From: Comamonadaceae bacterium
Lineage (GTDB): Bacteria > Pseudomonadota > Gammaproteobacteria > Burkholderiales > Burkholderiaceae_C
Direction of reading: 5' to 3'
Assembly (NCBI GenBank): GCA_015999985.1
Contig: JAECRA010000009.1
Coordinates: 1 to 64,000, forward strand
DNA length: 64,000 bases
Within the stretch, counting starts at the first letter, position 1, and each line of letters begins with the position of its first letter. Positions 56,580 through 64,000 of this stretch are shown one piece after another. The notes beneath the pieces were generated by a model. That model ran no database searches. It had not been told where the DNA came from and saw only the letters and a list, made by a program, of their open reading frames with translations. A program made the position numbers and the translations under genes.

Positions 56580-57548
56580 TCACTTTTGCATGAGTTTTGG
56601 AATGGCCTTCGCAACGCCCTGCCAGCTCGCGAGCTCCTTGGTCAATTGAGAGCGCATGTCGGCAGGTGCACTGAACCTCGGATTGGCTCCGGCGGTACGG
56701 ATGGCTTCCACCATGTCCTTGCTGGTCATGACCTGCTGCGTCACTCGAGCCAATTTGTCCACCACGGGCTTGGGCGTACCGGTGGGCAGAAACAGGCCAT
56801 ACCACATGGTCATATCGAAGTCGGCGCCACTCTCGACAAAAGTGGGTACGTTGGGCAAACCTTCAAAGCGGGTGCCGGATGTGACCGCAAGCGGTTTGAG
56901 CTTGCCAGCCTGAATGTGAGGCAGAAGAACCGGAACCAGTGCGTAGACCATGTTGACCTGACCTGCCATGGCATCTGTGGTGGCAGGACCGCCGCCTTTG
57001 TAGGGAACCAGCAGCAGCTCCATACCGGCCTTGTTGTTCAGCAATTCCAGCGATATGTCCAGTTGGGCATGCGAGACTGAAAGCTTCTTGGGCTCTGCCT
57101 TCGCCGCTGCGATGAGTTCGCGGCCATTCTGATAAGGCGTGCGGGGGTTGGCAGCCAGGACAAAAGGCATTTCCGCCACCAGGCTTACCGGTTCAAGCGC
57201 CTTGAACATGTCAAAGCCCGGCTCGGGGCCGAACACGTGGTTCAACACCTGAAACACGCTCCCAAAAAGAATCGTATTGCCATCTGGTTTGGCTTGCGCC
57301 ACAAATTGAGCGCCAATGTTGGTCGCCGCACCGGGCTTGTTCTCCACCACGAAGGTCTGCCCCAGCTCGCGCGTCAGACGCTCACTTAACTTCCTCGCAA
57401 TGAGATCTGTGGTTCCCCCTGCCGCATAAGGCACTACCAATCTGACCGGTTGGGTCGGCCAATCCTGCGCGACTGTGGCAAGGGTCGTCAGACCCAGGGT
57501 GGCGGCTGCCAGGCACTGAGCCAAAAGCCGACGTGAGAATTTGCTCAT
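56580..57548 (-). CDS. Bug-family substrate-binding protein
   Basis: DWPTQPVRLVVPYAAGGTTDLIARKLSERLTRELGQTFVVENKPGAATNIGAQFVAQ. Confidence 0.92.
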   Translation of the reverse strand: MSKFSRRLLAQCLAAATLGLTTLATVAQDWPTQPVRLVVPYAAGGTTDLIARKLSERLTRELGQTFVVENKPGAATNIGAQFVAQAKPDGNTILFGSVFQVLNHVFGPEPGFDMFKALEPVSLVAEMPFVLAANPRTPYQNGRELIAAAKAEPKKLSVSHAQLDISLELLNNKAGMELLLVPYKGGGPATTDAMAGQVNMVYALVPVLLPHIQAGKLKPLAVTSGTRFEGLPNVPTFVESGADFDMTMWYGLFLPTGTPKPVVDKLARVTQQVMTSKDMVEAIRTAGANPRFSAPADMRSQLTKELASWQGVAKAIPKLMQK

Positions 57549-57582
57549 CTGATGTCTCCTTGAATTTCGTTATACATTAAGA

Positions 57583-57592
57583 TTGTTGACAA
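57583..57592. promoter_or_regulatory. Candidate FCD-GntR operator TTGTTGACAA
   Basis: TTGT-N2-ACAA palindrome between divergent Bug and BCCP genes; same 10-mer at 61670. Confidence 0.5.
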
Positions 57593-57641
57593 CCTGAATG
57601 TCCACTATACTCAACTTAGTTCAATTCAACAAGGAAAAGTC

Positions 57642-57863
57642 ATGGCCACCGAAACAATTTGCTCTGAAGTGACCGGAAGCGTTTGGAAGATTGGCGCGGC
57701 AGTAGGCGCGTCCGTGGAGGCAGAAGACACCATCATGGTGCTGGAGTCCATGAAAATGGAAATTCCGGTGCTTGCACCTGAGAGCGGCAAGATCATCCAG
57801 ATACTGGTCGCAGAGGGCCAAGCCATCAAGGAAGGCCAGGAGCTGGCCATCATCGAGATCTGA
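57642..57863 (+). CDS. Stand-alone biotin carboxyl carrier protein
   Basis: 73 aa: MATETICSEVTGSVWKIGAAVGASVEAEDTIMVLESMKMEIPVLAPESGKIIQILVAEGQAIKEGQELAIIEI with ESMKMEIP biotinylation site. Confidence 0.95.
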   Translation: MATETICSEVTGSVWKIGAAVGASVEAEDTIMVLESMKMEIPVLAPESGKIIQILVAEGQAIKEGQELAIIEI

Positions 57864-57909
57864 TACGCACCCACCCGCCCAGCGCCAAACGGCCAACGCC
57901 AGAGCGCAT

Positions 57910-58686
57910 ATGAACCCGATCTCCGACCGCATCGAGCATCCGCAAGAGGCCCTTGGTCACACCGCAGGCATGCTCAATGGCGTTGCAGCGTTGCGCACCA
58001 TGCCGGAGCAGATCGCTGAGCGCATCTACTCGGCGATCGTGGCGGGGCAGTACCAGCCTGGTGAACGCATTCGTGAGGACGCTGTGGCGGAGGCTTTTGG
58101 TATAAGCCGTGGTCCGGTACGGGAAGCACTGCGGATTCTGGAGCGCGACTCTGTTGTCAGGGTGCTCGCCAACAAAGGCGCGCACGTGACCAAGCTCACC
58201 GCCAAGGAAGTCAACGACATATTCGAAGTTCGAAAAGTACTGGGCGGCACCATGGCGCGCAGGCTCGCGGCCATGCCTCGGGCAGCGCTTGTTCCATTTG
58301 TGGCCGGGGTAGAGCATCTGGAGCAACTTGCCGCCACGCAGGATGACGCAAGCGCCTACCTGGCTGCCAGCGTCGAGCTGACCTTGGCCATGGCCAGTGC
58401 ATCTGGCAACGCACGCCTGGCCGAGATCATGAATTCCCTCGCACGCCAGAGCTGGCGATATACCAAACTCGGCCTCAGCAGCAGCCTCCGGCGTCAGGAG
58501 TCCGTAAGAACCTGGCGCGTGCTTGTGGAAGCGCTGCTGATAGGCGATGGTCAGAGCGCCGGAGACGCCATGGAAAAGCTGGTGGACGATTCGCGTCGGG
58601 AAGCAACACGTCTTCTGCAAGGCGATGCCGCACATGACGCTTCAAACGCTTCATCTGTCATTGCCCAGCCCTGTGCTCCGCACTGA
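57910..58686 (+). CDS. GntR-family (FCD-type) transcriptional regulator
   Basis: MPEQIAERIYSAIVAGQYQPGERIREDAVAEAFGISRGPVREALRILERDSVVRVLANKGAHV; ATG at 57910. Confidence 0.92.
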   Translation: MNPISDRIEHPQEALGHTAGMLNGVAALRTMPEQIAERIYSAIVAGQYQPGERIREDAVAEAFGISRGPVREALRILERDSVVRVLANKGAHVTKLTAKEVNDIFEVRKVLGGTMARRLAAMPRAALVPFVAGVEHLEQLAATQDDASAYLAASVELTLAMASASGNARLAEIMNSLARQSWRYTKLGLSSSLRRQESVRTWRVLVEALLIGDGQSAGDAMEKLVDDSRREATRLLQGDAAHDASNASSVIAQPCAPH

Positions 58687-58749
58687 ATTCGGGAAACTAC
58701 GGGCACGCCCCCTTGAGGCGGCGCGCCTGCCTCAGGCAGCCTCCCTACC

Positions 58750-60354
58750 TCACGGCAGAACACCCGACCTTAACTTGGGACCAAGCGTTGACTTGAGCCG
58801 TCCCTGAGCGGCATCGATGAAGCGGCAAAGATAACGTCGGGTCTCGCTGGGGTCGATGATGTCTTCCACACCAAAGGCTTCAGCGGTGCGAAAAGGCGAA
58901 GTCAGCTCTCGCAGCTCTGCCTCCAGTTCGCGTTCGCGCTGTTTGGGGTCAGCCGCCGCTGCTATCTCTCTCTTGTAGGCTGCGGCCACACCACCTTCGA
59001 CCGGCAACGACCCCCATTCCGCCGAAGGCCAGGCCAACTTCAGGCCAATACCATTTTTGTCCGTCGCCGCCATGCCGGCCATGCCATAGCACTTGCGAAC
59101 GACCACCGTGAGGATAGGCACAGTCGCTTGCATCGCCACATACACACTACGCATGCCTTCGCGCAAGGTTCCGGCCAGTTCAGCGTCTTTCCCGACCATG
59201 AACCCAGGCACATCTACGAGGAAGATGAGAGGGATATGGAAGGTGTCGCAAAGCTGAATGAAGTGGGTCTGCTTGCGCGATGATTTGACGTCCAGTGCGC
59301 CGCCATAGACCATTGGATTGTTGGCGACTACACCCACTACTTTGCCATTCATTCGCGCCAGGCTGGTGATGACAGCTTTGCCATAGGTGGGTTGAATTTC
59401 GAATATCGATTCCTTGTCCACTACCAGGCTGATCAGCTTGCGCATGTTGTAGGGCTTGCGCCTGTCCTTGGGGACGATGGTCCGCAAAGCCTCTTCCGCG
59501 CGCTCGGGCGGATCCTGCATGTCCACCGTTGGGGGCAGTTCCCACACGTTATTGGGCATGTAGGAAAGATAGCGCCTGATCATTTCAAAGCACTCTGCCT
59601 CATCCGCCGCGACGTTGTGCACCAGGCCCGCCATGTCGGACGCGGCCTTGTGCCCACCCAACTCCTCCTTGCTGATCTTTTGCCCGAGAGAGCGTTCCAC
59701 AACGGGCGGGCCTGCCGCAAAGATCTGGCTGGTGTCACGCGTCATCACCGACCAGTGCGAAAGGATGGCCCGTCCGGCAGGCCCCCCGGCTGCTGTGCCC
59801 AGTACCGCACTGACCACAGGGGCCACACTCATCAGCTCGACCGAAGTCTCAAACCCATGTACGCCTGGGAAAACCGCGTGGCCGCGGCGCTTGTGAGAAG
59901 TGACGCTGCCACCTGCGCCATCTATCAGATTGACCAGGGGAATGCGGTAGTCGAGTGCCAGGTCTTCGACGAAACCGCCTTGCCCGCCCTTCTTTCGGTC
60001 ACCACTCCAACTGGAGCCACCGCGGATGGTGAAGTCCTCACCGCCGATGGCCACCGGCCGACCGTCAATGGTGGCCAGTCCCATGACGTAAGGTGCAGGT
60101 GTGACGCTTTGCAGTTTTCCATCCACATAGTGACCCTGCCCGGTCAGCTTTCCGACTTCCTGGAAGCTGGCTTGATCAGCGAGCTGTGTGATGCGTTCAC
60201 GAACCGTGAGGCGATTGGCTCCGTGCTGTTTGGCGACAGCCTCTTGGCCGCCCATTTTTTCTGCAAACTCATGGCGCTTTTGCAGCTCCTGCAGCTCTTC
60301 CTGCCAGTTGTCCAGCGCCTCCGGCTGAGTGGCTCCTGTTGTCAAAGTTTCCAT
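58750..60354 (-). CDS. Biotin-dependent acyl-CoA carboxylase carboxyltransferase subunit (copy 2)
   Basis: 534 aa: RITQLADQASFQEVGKLTG, LIDGAGGSVTSHKRRGHAVFPGVHGF, LVDVPGFMVGKDAELAGTLREGMRSVYVAMQATVPILTVVVRKCYGMAGMA. Confidence 0.92.
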   Translation of the reverse strand: METLTTGATQPEALDNWQEELQELQKRHEFAEKMGGQEAVAKQHGANRLTVRERITQLADQASFQEVGKLTGQGHYVDGKLQSVTPAPYVMGLATIDGRPVAIGGEDFTIRGGSSWSGDRKKGGQGGFVEDLALDYRIPLVNLIDGAGGSVTSHKRRGHAVFPGVHGFETSVELMSVAPVVSAVLGTAAGGPAGRAILSHWSVMTRDTSQIFAAGPPVVERSLGQKISKEELGGHKAASDMAGLVHNVAADEAECFEMIRRYLSYMPNNVWELPPTVDMQDPPERAEEALRTIVPKDRRKPYNMRKLISLVVDKESIFEIQPTYGKAVITSLARMNGKVVGVVANNPMVYGGALDVKSSRKQTHFIQLCDTFHIPLIFLVDVPGFMVGKDAELAGTLREGMRSVYVAMQATVPILTVVVRKCYGMAGMAATDKNGIGLKLAWPSAEWGSLPVEGGVAAAYKREIAAAADPKQRERELEAELRELTSPFRTAEAFGVEDIIDPSETRRYLCRFIDAAQGRLKSTLGPKLRSGVLP

Positions 60355-60427
60355 CGCTGTGCGTACTCCTCAGTCTGCATGATTTGCGTGATGTGCGTGA
60401 TGGGGTGCAGGCCTTTTGGCCCTGGAA

Positions 60428-61408
60428 TCATTCCGCGCGAATGTCCATCTGGGCCGCAAGCTTCTTCCATTTGGAAATTTCATCCGAGATGAATTTGGCG
60501 TACTGCTCCTGCGAATTGGCTGCCAATTGAAGCCCGCCAGTTTTGCCCAGCTGATCCTGCACAGCCGGATCGTTCAGGACCTCCGCGACTTCCTTGTTGA
60601 TTCGCTCGACAACCGCTTGCGGCAGTTTCCTGGGGCCCATGATTCCGAACATCACAGATGCATCAAAATTCTTGACGCCCGCTTCTGCAAAAGTTGGAAC
60701 GTCGGGCAAGGCCTGTGAGCGCGCATTACCCGTCACAGCAAGTGCACGAACCCGGCCAGTGCGAACAGATTGCGCAGCCAGCACAGTGGTGTCTACCAGC
60801 ATTTGAATTTCGCCGGCCATCAAGGCCTGCCCTGCCGGTCCGTTTCCACGGTAGGGCACGTGGGTCATCCGCAGACCCAGGGTCTGGGCCAGAAGCGCGG
60901 CTGCCAAATGCGTGGACCCACCCGTGCCTGACGAACCGTAGTTCAGTTTGTCAGGGTGGGCTTTGGCGTAGTCCACAAACTCTGCCAAGGTCTTCACAGG
61001 CAGCGAATCAGCCACCATGAGCACGGTAGGAATGAAGCCTATGTTGGCGATGGCGACCAGGTCCTTCTCGACGTCGAACTTCAGGTTCTTGTAGACCGCA
61101 GGCACGATGGTGATGGCGCTGGATACCGTCATCAAGGTGTAGCCGTCAGGGGCAGATCGGACCACGGAGTCTGCAGCGATGGTGGAAGCGGCCCCAGTCA
61201 CGTTGGATACCACCACCGACTGCCCCATGCGCTGGCCGAGCTTTTGCGATATGACCCGTGCCACGACGTCGGTGGCGCTGCCCGCGGCAAAGCCACACAC
61301 CATGTTGATGGGTTTGGTGGGGTAGCCACCTTGTGCGAGCACGGTGCCTGATGCACCTGCCAACGAGACGGCAGCTATCTGTTTCATGACTTCTCTGCGC
61401 TTGATCAT
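60428..61408 (-). CDS. Bug-family substrate-binding protein
   Basis: MIKRREVMKQIAAVSLAGASGTVLAQGGYPTKPINMVCGFAAGSATDVVARVISQKLGQRMGQSVVVSNVTGA; start 61408. Confidence 0.9.
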   Translation of the reverse strand: MIKRREVMKQIAAVSLAGASGTVLAQGGYPTKPINMVCGFAAGSATDVVARVISQKLGQRMGQSVVVSNVTGAASTIAADSVVRSAPDGYTLMTVSSAITIVPAVYKNLKFDVEKDLVAIANIGFIPTVLMVADSLPVKTLAEFVDYAKAHPDKLNYGSSGTGGSTHLAAALLAQTLGLRMTHVPYRGNGPAGQALMAGEIQMLVDTTVLAAQSVRTGRVRALAVTGNARSQALPDVPTFAEAGVKNFDASVMFGIMGPRKLPQAVVERINKEVAEVLNDPAVQDQLGKTGGLQLAANSQEQYAKFISDEISKWKKLAAQMDIRAE

Positions 61409-61669
61409 GTCTTTGTCTCCATTCGTTATGTTTTTCACGCAATAACCCAGACACAACACAGCCGTGTGGCGGATGTTGCCTGGATGGAGTGGCGACCTCA
61501 GGCCACTCGAATGACCGACTTCACGCCTACAGGCCACACGCTCACTTGGCCTTCAGATCAATCCCGCACCTGGCGACGTGATAGCCGCTTGAGGCAGATT
61601 CCGCAGGCAACAGTTGCAAATTGCACCAGTGACAAATGCCCGCCGAAGAAATTGTAGTAGACATTCAAC

Positions 61670-61679
61670 TTGTTGACAA
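61670..61679. promoter_or_regulatory. Candidate FCD-GntR operator TTGTTGACAA
   Basis: Identical 10-mer to 57583-57592, upstream of the CoA-transferase gene. Confidence 0.5.
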
Positions 61680-61746
61680 TAATAATATCAGCATAGATTT
61701 CAAGCCGACTGCCTGCGGCGCTTTCTCAGATGTCTGGACTATTGCC

Positions 61747-62997
61747 ATGAACCACGCCACCTCACACGCTTCCGGCCCGCTTTCCGGTTATCGAGTTCTT
61801 GAACTGGGGTCTACCGTTGCCGGTCCGTTCTGCGGCCGGTTATTTGCAGACTTCGGAGCTGAAGTCATCAAGGTTGAGCCGGCAGAGGGTGACGCAGTCC
61901 GCATGATGGGCAAGAGCTACGAAGGTCAGTCCCTCTACGCGGCCAGCATCCTGCGAAACAAATCACTGGTGTCGTTGAATCTTCGCTCAGAGGAAGGGCG
62001 AGAAATCGTTCGCCGACTGGTCAAAGAGTGCGATGTGGTGATTGAGAACTTTCGCCCCGGTGCCTTGGAAAAATGGGGCTTGGGTTACGACGCTCTATCG
62101 GAAATCAACCCCTCGCTGATCATGGTGCGCATCAGCGGTTTCGGTCAGGACGGGCCGTACAGCGAACGCGCAGGTTACGGCGTTATCGGTGAAGCCGTGA
62201 GTGGCCTTCGGCACGTCACGGGTGATCCTGACCGCCCCCCTTCGCGCGCAGCAGTTTCGCTGACAGATTGCGTGACCGGTCTATACGCGGCGTTTGGCGC
62301 CGTCATGGCGCTTTTGCACCAGAAAGAATCTGGCAAAGGGCAGTTGATTGATGCCAGCTTGTATGAATCAGCCTTCAGCTTCATGGAACCCCATGTTCCC
62401 GCCTACGACAAGCTCGGATTCATTGCCAACCGTGCAGGATCCAAGCTCCCAGACAGCACACCGAACAATCTGTACTCTTCCGGTGACGGCTCACCCATTC
62501 ACATCACCGCAATGGGCAACGCCGTATTCCAGCGCTTGGCAGAAGCCATGGGCCAGGCGCATCTGGCTACCCACCCCGACTACGCCGAAGCAAGAGCGCG
62601 GTCTCTAAACAGCGACGCCCTGGACAAGCTGATTTCTGACTGGACACAATCTCTGCCCCTGACGGAGTTGGAGCGACGCCTGGAGGCGGCAAACGTACCG
62701 GCTACCCGCATTTTCACGATGGAAGATATCTTCCATGACGCTCACTTCAAGGCGCGTGACATGCTTCTCAAAGTACCCCATGACACACTGGGCACAGTGA
62801 CGGTGGCGGGCGTCGTTCCCAAACTGTCTGCGACCCCAGGACGAGTCTACTCAAGCGGCGGCGCAGTAGGAAGAGACACCACGCGCGTTCTCAGCGAGCT
62901 TGCAGGGCTGTCGACGGACGAGATAAATCGCCTGACGAGCGAGGGCATCATTTTTCAGTCCGCGCACAGCGACACGGAGCAAGCGCAGGCTTCTTGA
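61747..62997 (+). CDS. CaiB/BaiF family (class III) CoA-transferase
   Basis: YRVLELGSTVAGPFCGRLFADFGAEVIKVEPAEGDAVR, CDVVIENFRPGALEKWGLGYDALSEINPSLIMVRISGFGQDGPYSERAGYGVIGEA; ATG at 61747. Confidence 0.93.
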   Translation: MNHATSHASGPLSGYRVLELGSTVAGPFCGRLFADFGAEVIKVEPAEGDAVRMMGKSYEGQSLYAASILRNKSLVSLNLRSEEGREIVRRLVKECDVVIENFRPGALEKWGLGYDALSEINPSLIMVRISGFGQDGPYSERAGYGVIGEAVSGLRHVTGDPDRPPSRAAVSLTDCVTGLYAAFGAVMALLHQKESGKGQLIDASLYESAFSFMEPHVPAYDKLGFIANRAGSKLPDSTPNNLYSSGDGSPIHITAMGNAVFQRLAEAMGQAHLATHPDYAEARARSLNSDALDKLISDWTQSLPLTELERRLEAANVPATRIFTMEDIFHDAHFKARDMLLKVPHDTLGTVTVAGVVPKLSATPGRVYSSGGAVGRDTTRVLSELAGLSTDEINRLTSEGIIFQSAHSDTEQAQAS

Positions 62998-63052
62998 CTC
63001 AAGGTCTTGCGCCCACGTATACACCGGCCAGGGCGTGTTAACACGCCCTAGT

Positions 63053-63751
63053 TCAGGAAGACTCCATTTCAGACAGGTAGTTGACCGCATCGACGCGAGT
63101 CGCGTTGACCAGCTTCTCCATGATGTCGCCAGCTTCTTCAAACTTGCCCTTCATGACAAAGCTGTAGATTTTTCGCCAGTTCTGCGCTGAAGACTGGCGG
63201 CGCTCTATGGTCCGCAGGCTGAGTTTCGTATAACGCCAGCTACGCCGCGCCAACGAGCCCATGAATTGCGCCAGCACCGGGTTGCCGCAGGACTCGGCCA
63301 AGCTCAACGACAGATCAACGCTGCACGCGGCGTAGGTGCTGGCTTGCTCTCCTGGTTCCCCCGCGAGTGCCTCGAGTTTCTGGACCCGTTTTTCAAAGTC
63401 CGCCAGTACGGCAGCGTCAGCATTCACCAAGCCCCGGATCATGGCGCCAGCCAGCAATATGCGGACTTCAAATACGCTGTTGACCTCGGCCACGGAAAGC
63501 TTGCTGACATAGGCACCGCGGTTAGGCAACATCTGGATCACACCGTCGTTTTCGAGAATACGAAGTGCTTCACGTATGGGGCCGCGGCTGACGTTGAAAG
63601 ACGTAGCCAGGGCGTCTTCTCTCAGACGCTCTCCGGGTTGAACACGCTCGGAGACAATAGATTCATATAGACGCTCTGCTATTTGCTCGGGCAATGTCCG
63701 TAGACGACTTTCGCGGCGAAGTATGTCGCCTTGCTGCTCAGATAGACTCAC
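63053..63751 (-). CDS. GntR-family (FCD-type) transcriptional regulator
   Basis: LPEQIAERLYESIVSERVQPGERLREDALATSFNVSRGPIREALRILENDGVIQMLPNRGAYVSKLS. Confidence 0.92.
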   Translation of the reverse strand: MSLSEQQGDILRRESRLRTLPEQIAERLYESIVSERVQPGERLREDALATSFNVSRGPIREALRILENDGVIQMLPNRGAYVSKLSVAEVNSVFEVRILLAGAMIRGLVNADAAVLADFEKRVQKLEALAGEPGEQASTYAACSVDLSLSLAESCGNPVLAQFMGSLARRSWRYTKLSLRTIERRQSSAQNWRKIYSFVMKGKFEEAGDIMEKLVNATRVDAVNYLSEMESS

Positions 63752-63889
63752 AGAACGATCCTTTTACGATGGGGTTAATTATCACCCGTGTGGGCCTGTA
63801 CAACGCTGATCTGCGGCCTGAGCACCAGTGGCAGGCTTGGCTGCCAGGAGAATCGGCAGGCCATCTCTGCGGACGCATGAGCTCAAAAG

Positions 63890-64000
63890 TCAACGCTCCC
63901 GGCGGGCTAGGGCTGTCTCGCGGACCAACTCCCATACGCGCAGGGCCACCGGCGATGGCGAACGGTTGCGACGGTGCACCAGCACGATGTCTCGCTGAAC
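63890..64000 (-). CDS. C-terminal fragment of a probable LysR-family regulator, cut by window edge
   Basis: Reverse translation ...VQRDIVLVHRRNRSPSPVALRVWELVRETALARRER*, typical of a LysR effector-domain C-terminus; only 36 residues visible. Confidence 0.5.
   Translation of the reverse strand, partial: VQRDIVLVHRRNRSPSPVALRVWELVRETALARRER

Noticed and set aside
55429-56649. 406-aa + strand ORF opposite biotin carboxylase
   Set aside because: Antisense artefact of codon bias; the minus strand shows full biotin carboxylase motifs.
59392-60492. 366-aa + strand ORF opposite carboxyltransferase copy 2
   Set aside because: Shadow ORF; no domain-like features.
1-64000. CRISPR array, prophage, transposase or restriction-modification/toxin-antitoxin system
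   Set aside because: No regularly spaced repeats, integrase/transposase motifs or defence-gene signatures were found when reading the ORF translations; a profile search could still find divergent ones.

Overview
This is a 64 kb chromosomal window from a betaproteobacterium (gene content looks Burkholderiales-like). I found no rRNA, CRISPR array, transposase or prophage. Left part: cbb3 oxidase genes ccoI-ccoS-ccoN with two FNR/Anr-type boxes, a universal stress protein, a LuxR regulator, a matB / enoyl-CoA hydratase / Bug receptor / sulfatase operon with a divergent MarR gene, a REPIN-like element, tandem small secreted proteins, malonyl-CoA decarboxylase, lgt, a cytochrome c, a decayed tRNA-Cys copy, and acs. 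Middle: a compact sigma-54 island at about 20.5-27.2 kb. It contains an rpoN gene, an orphan NtrC-type response regulator, small stress-type or low-complexity proteins and topoisomerase IB, and I read six -24/-12 promoter matches in it, including one in front of rpoN itself. It is followed by both fumarase classes, murI, tRNA-Leu(UAA), tRNA-Cys(GCA) and housekeeping or hypothetical genes. Right part: an accessory catabolic region of about 20 kb with Bug receptors, a cupin protein, an enamidase-like amidohydrolase next to a complete Liv-type ABC transporter, three FCD-type GntR regulators with candidate operators, a split biotin-dependent acyl-CoA carboxylase, and a CoA-transferase. Function calls come from reading motifs by eye; no database search was run.
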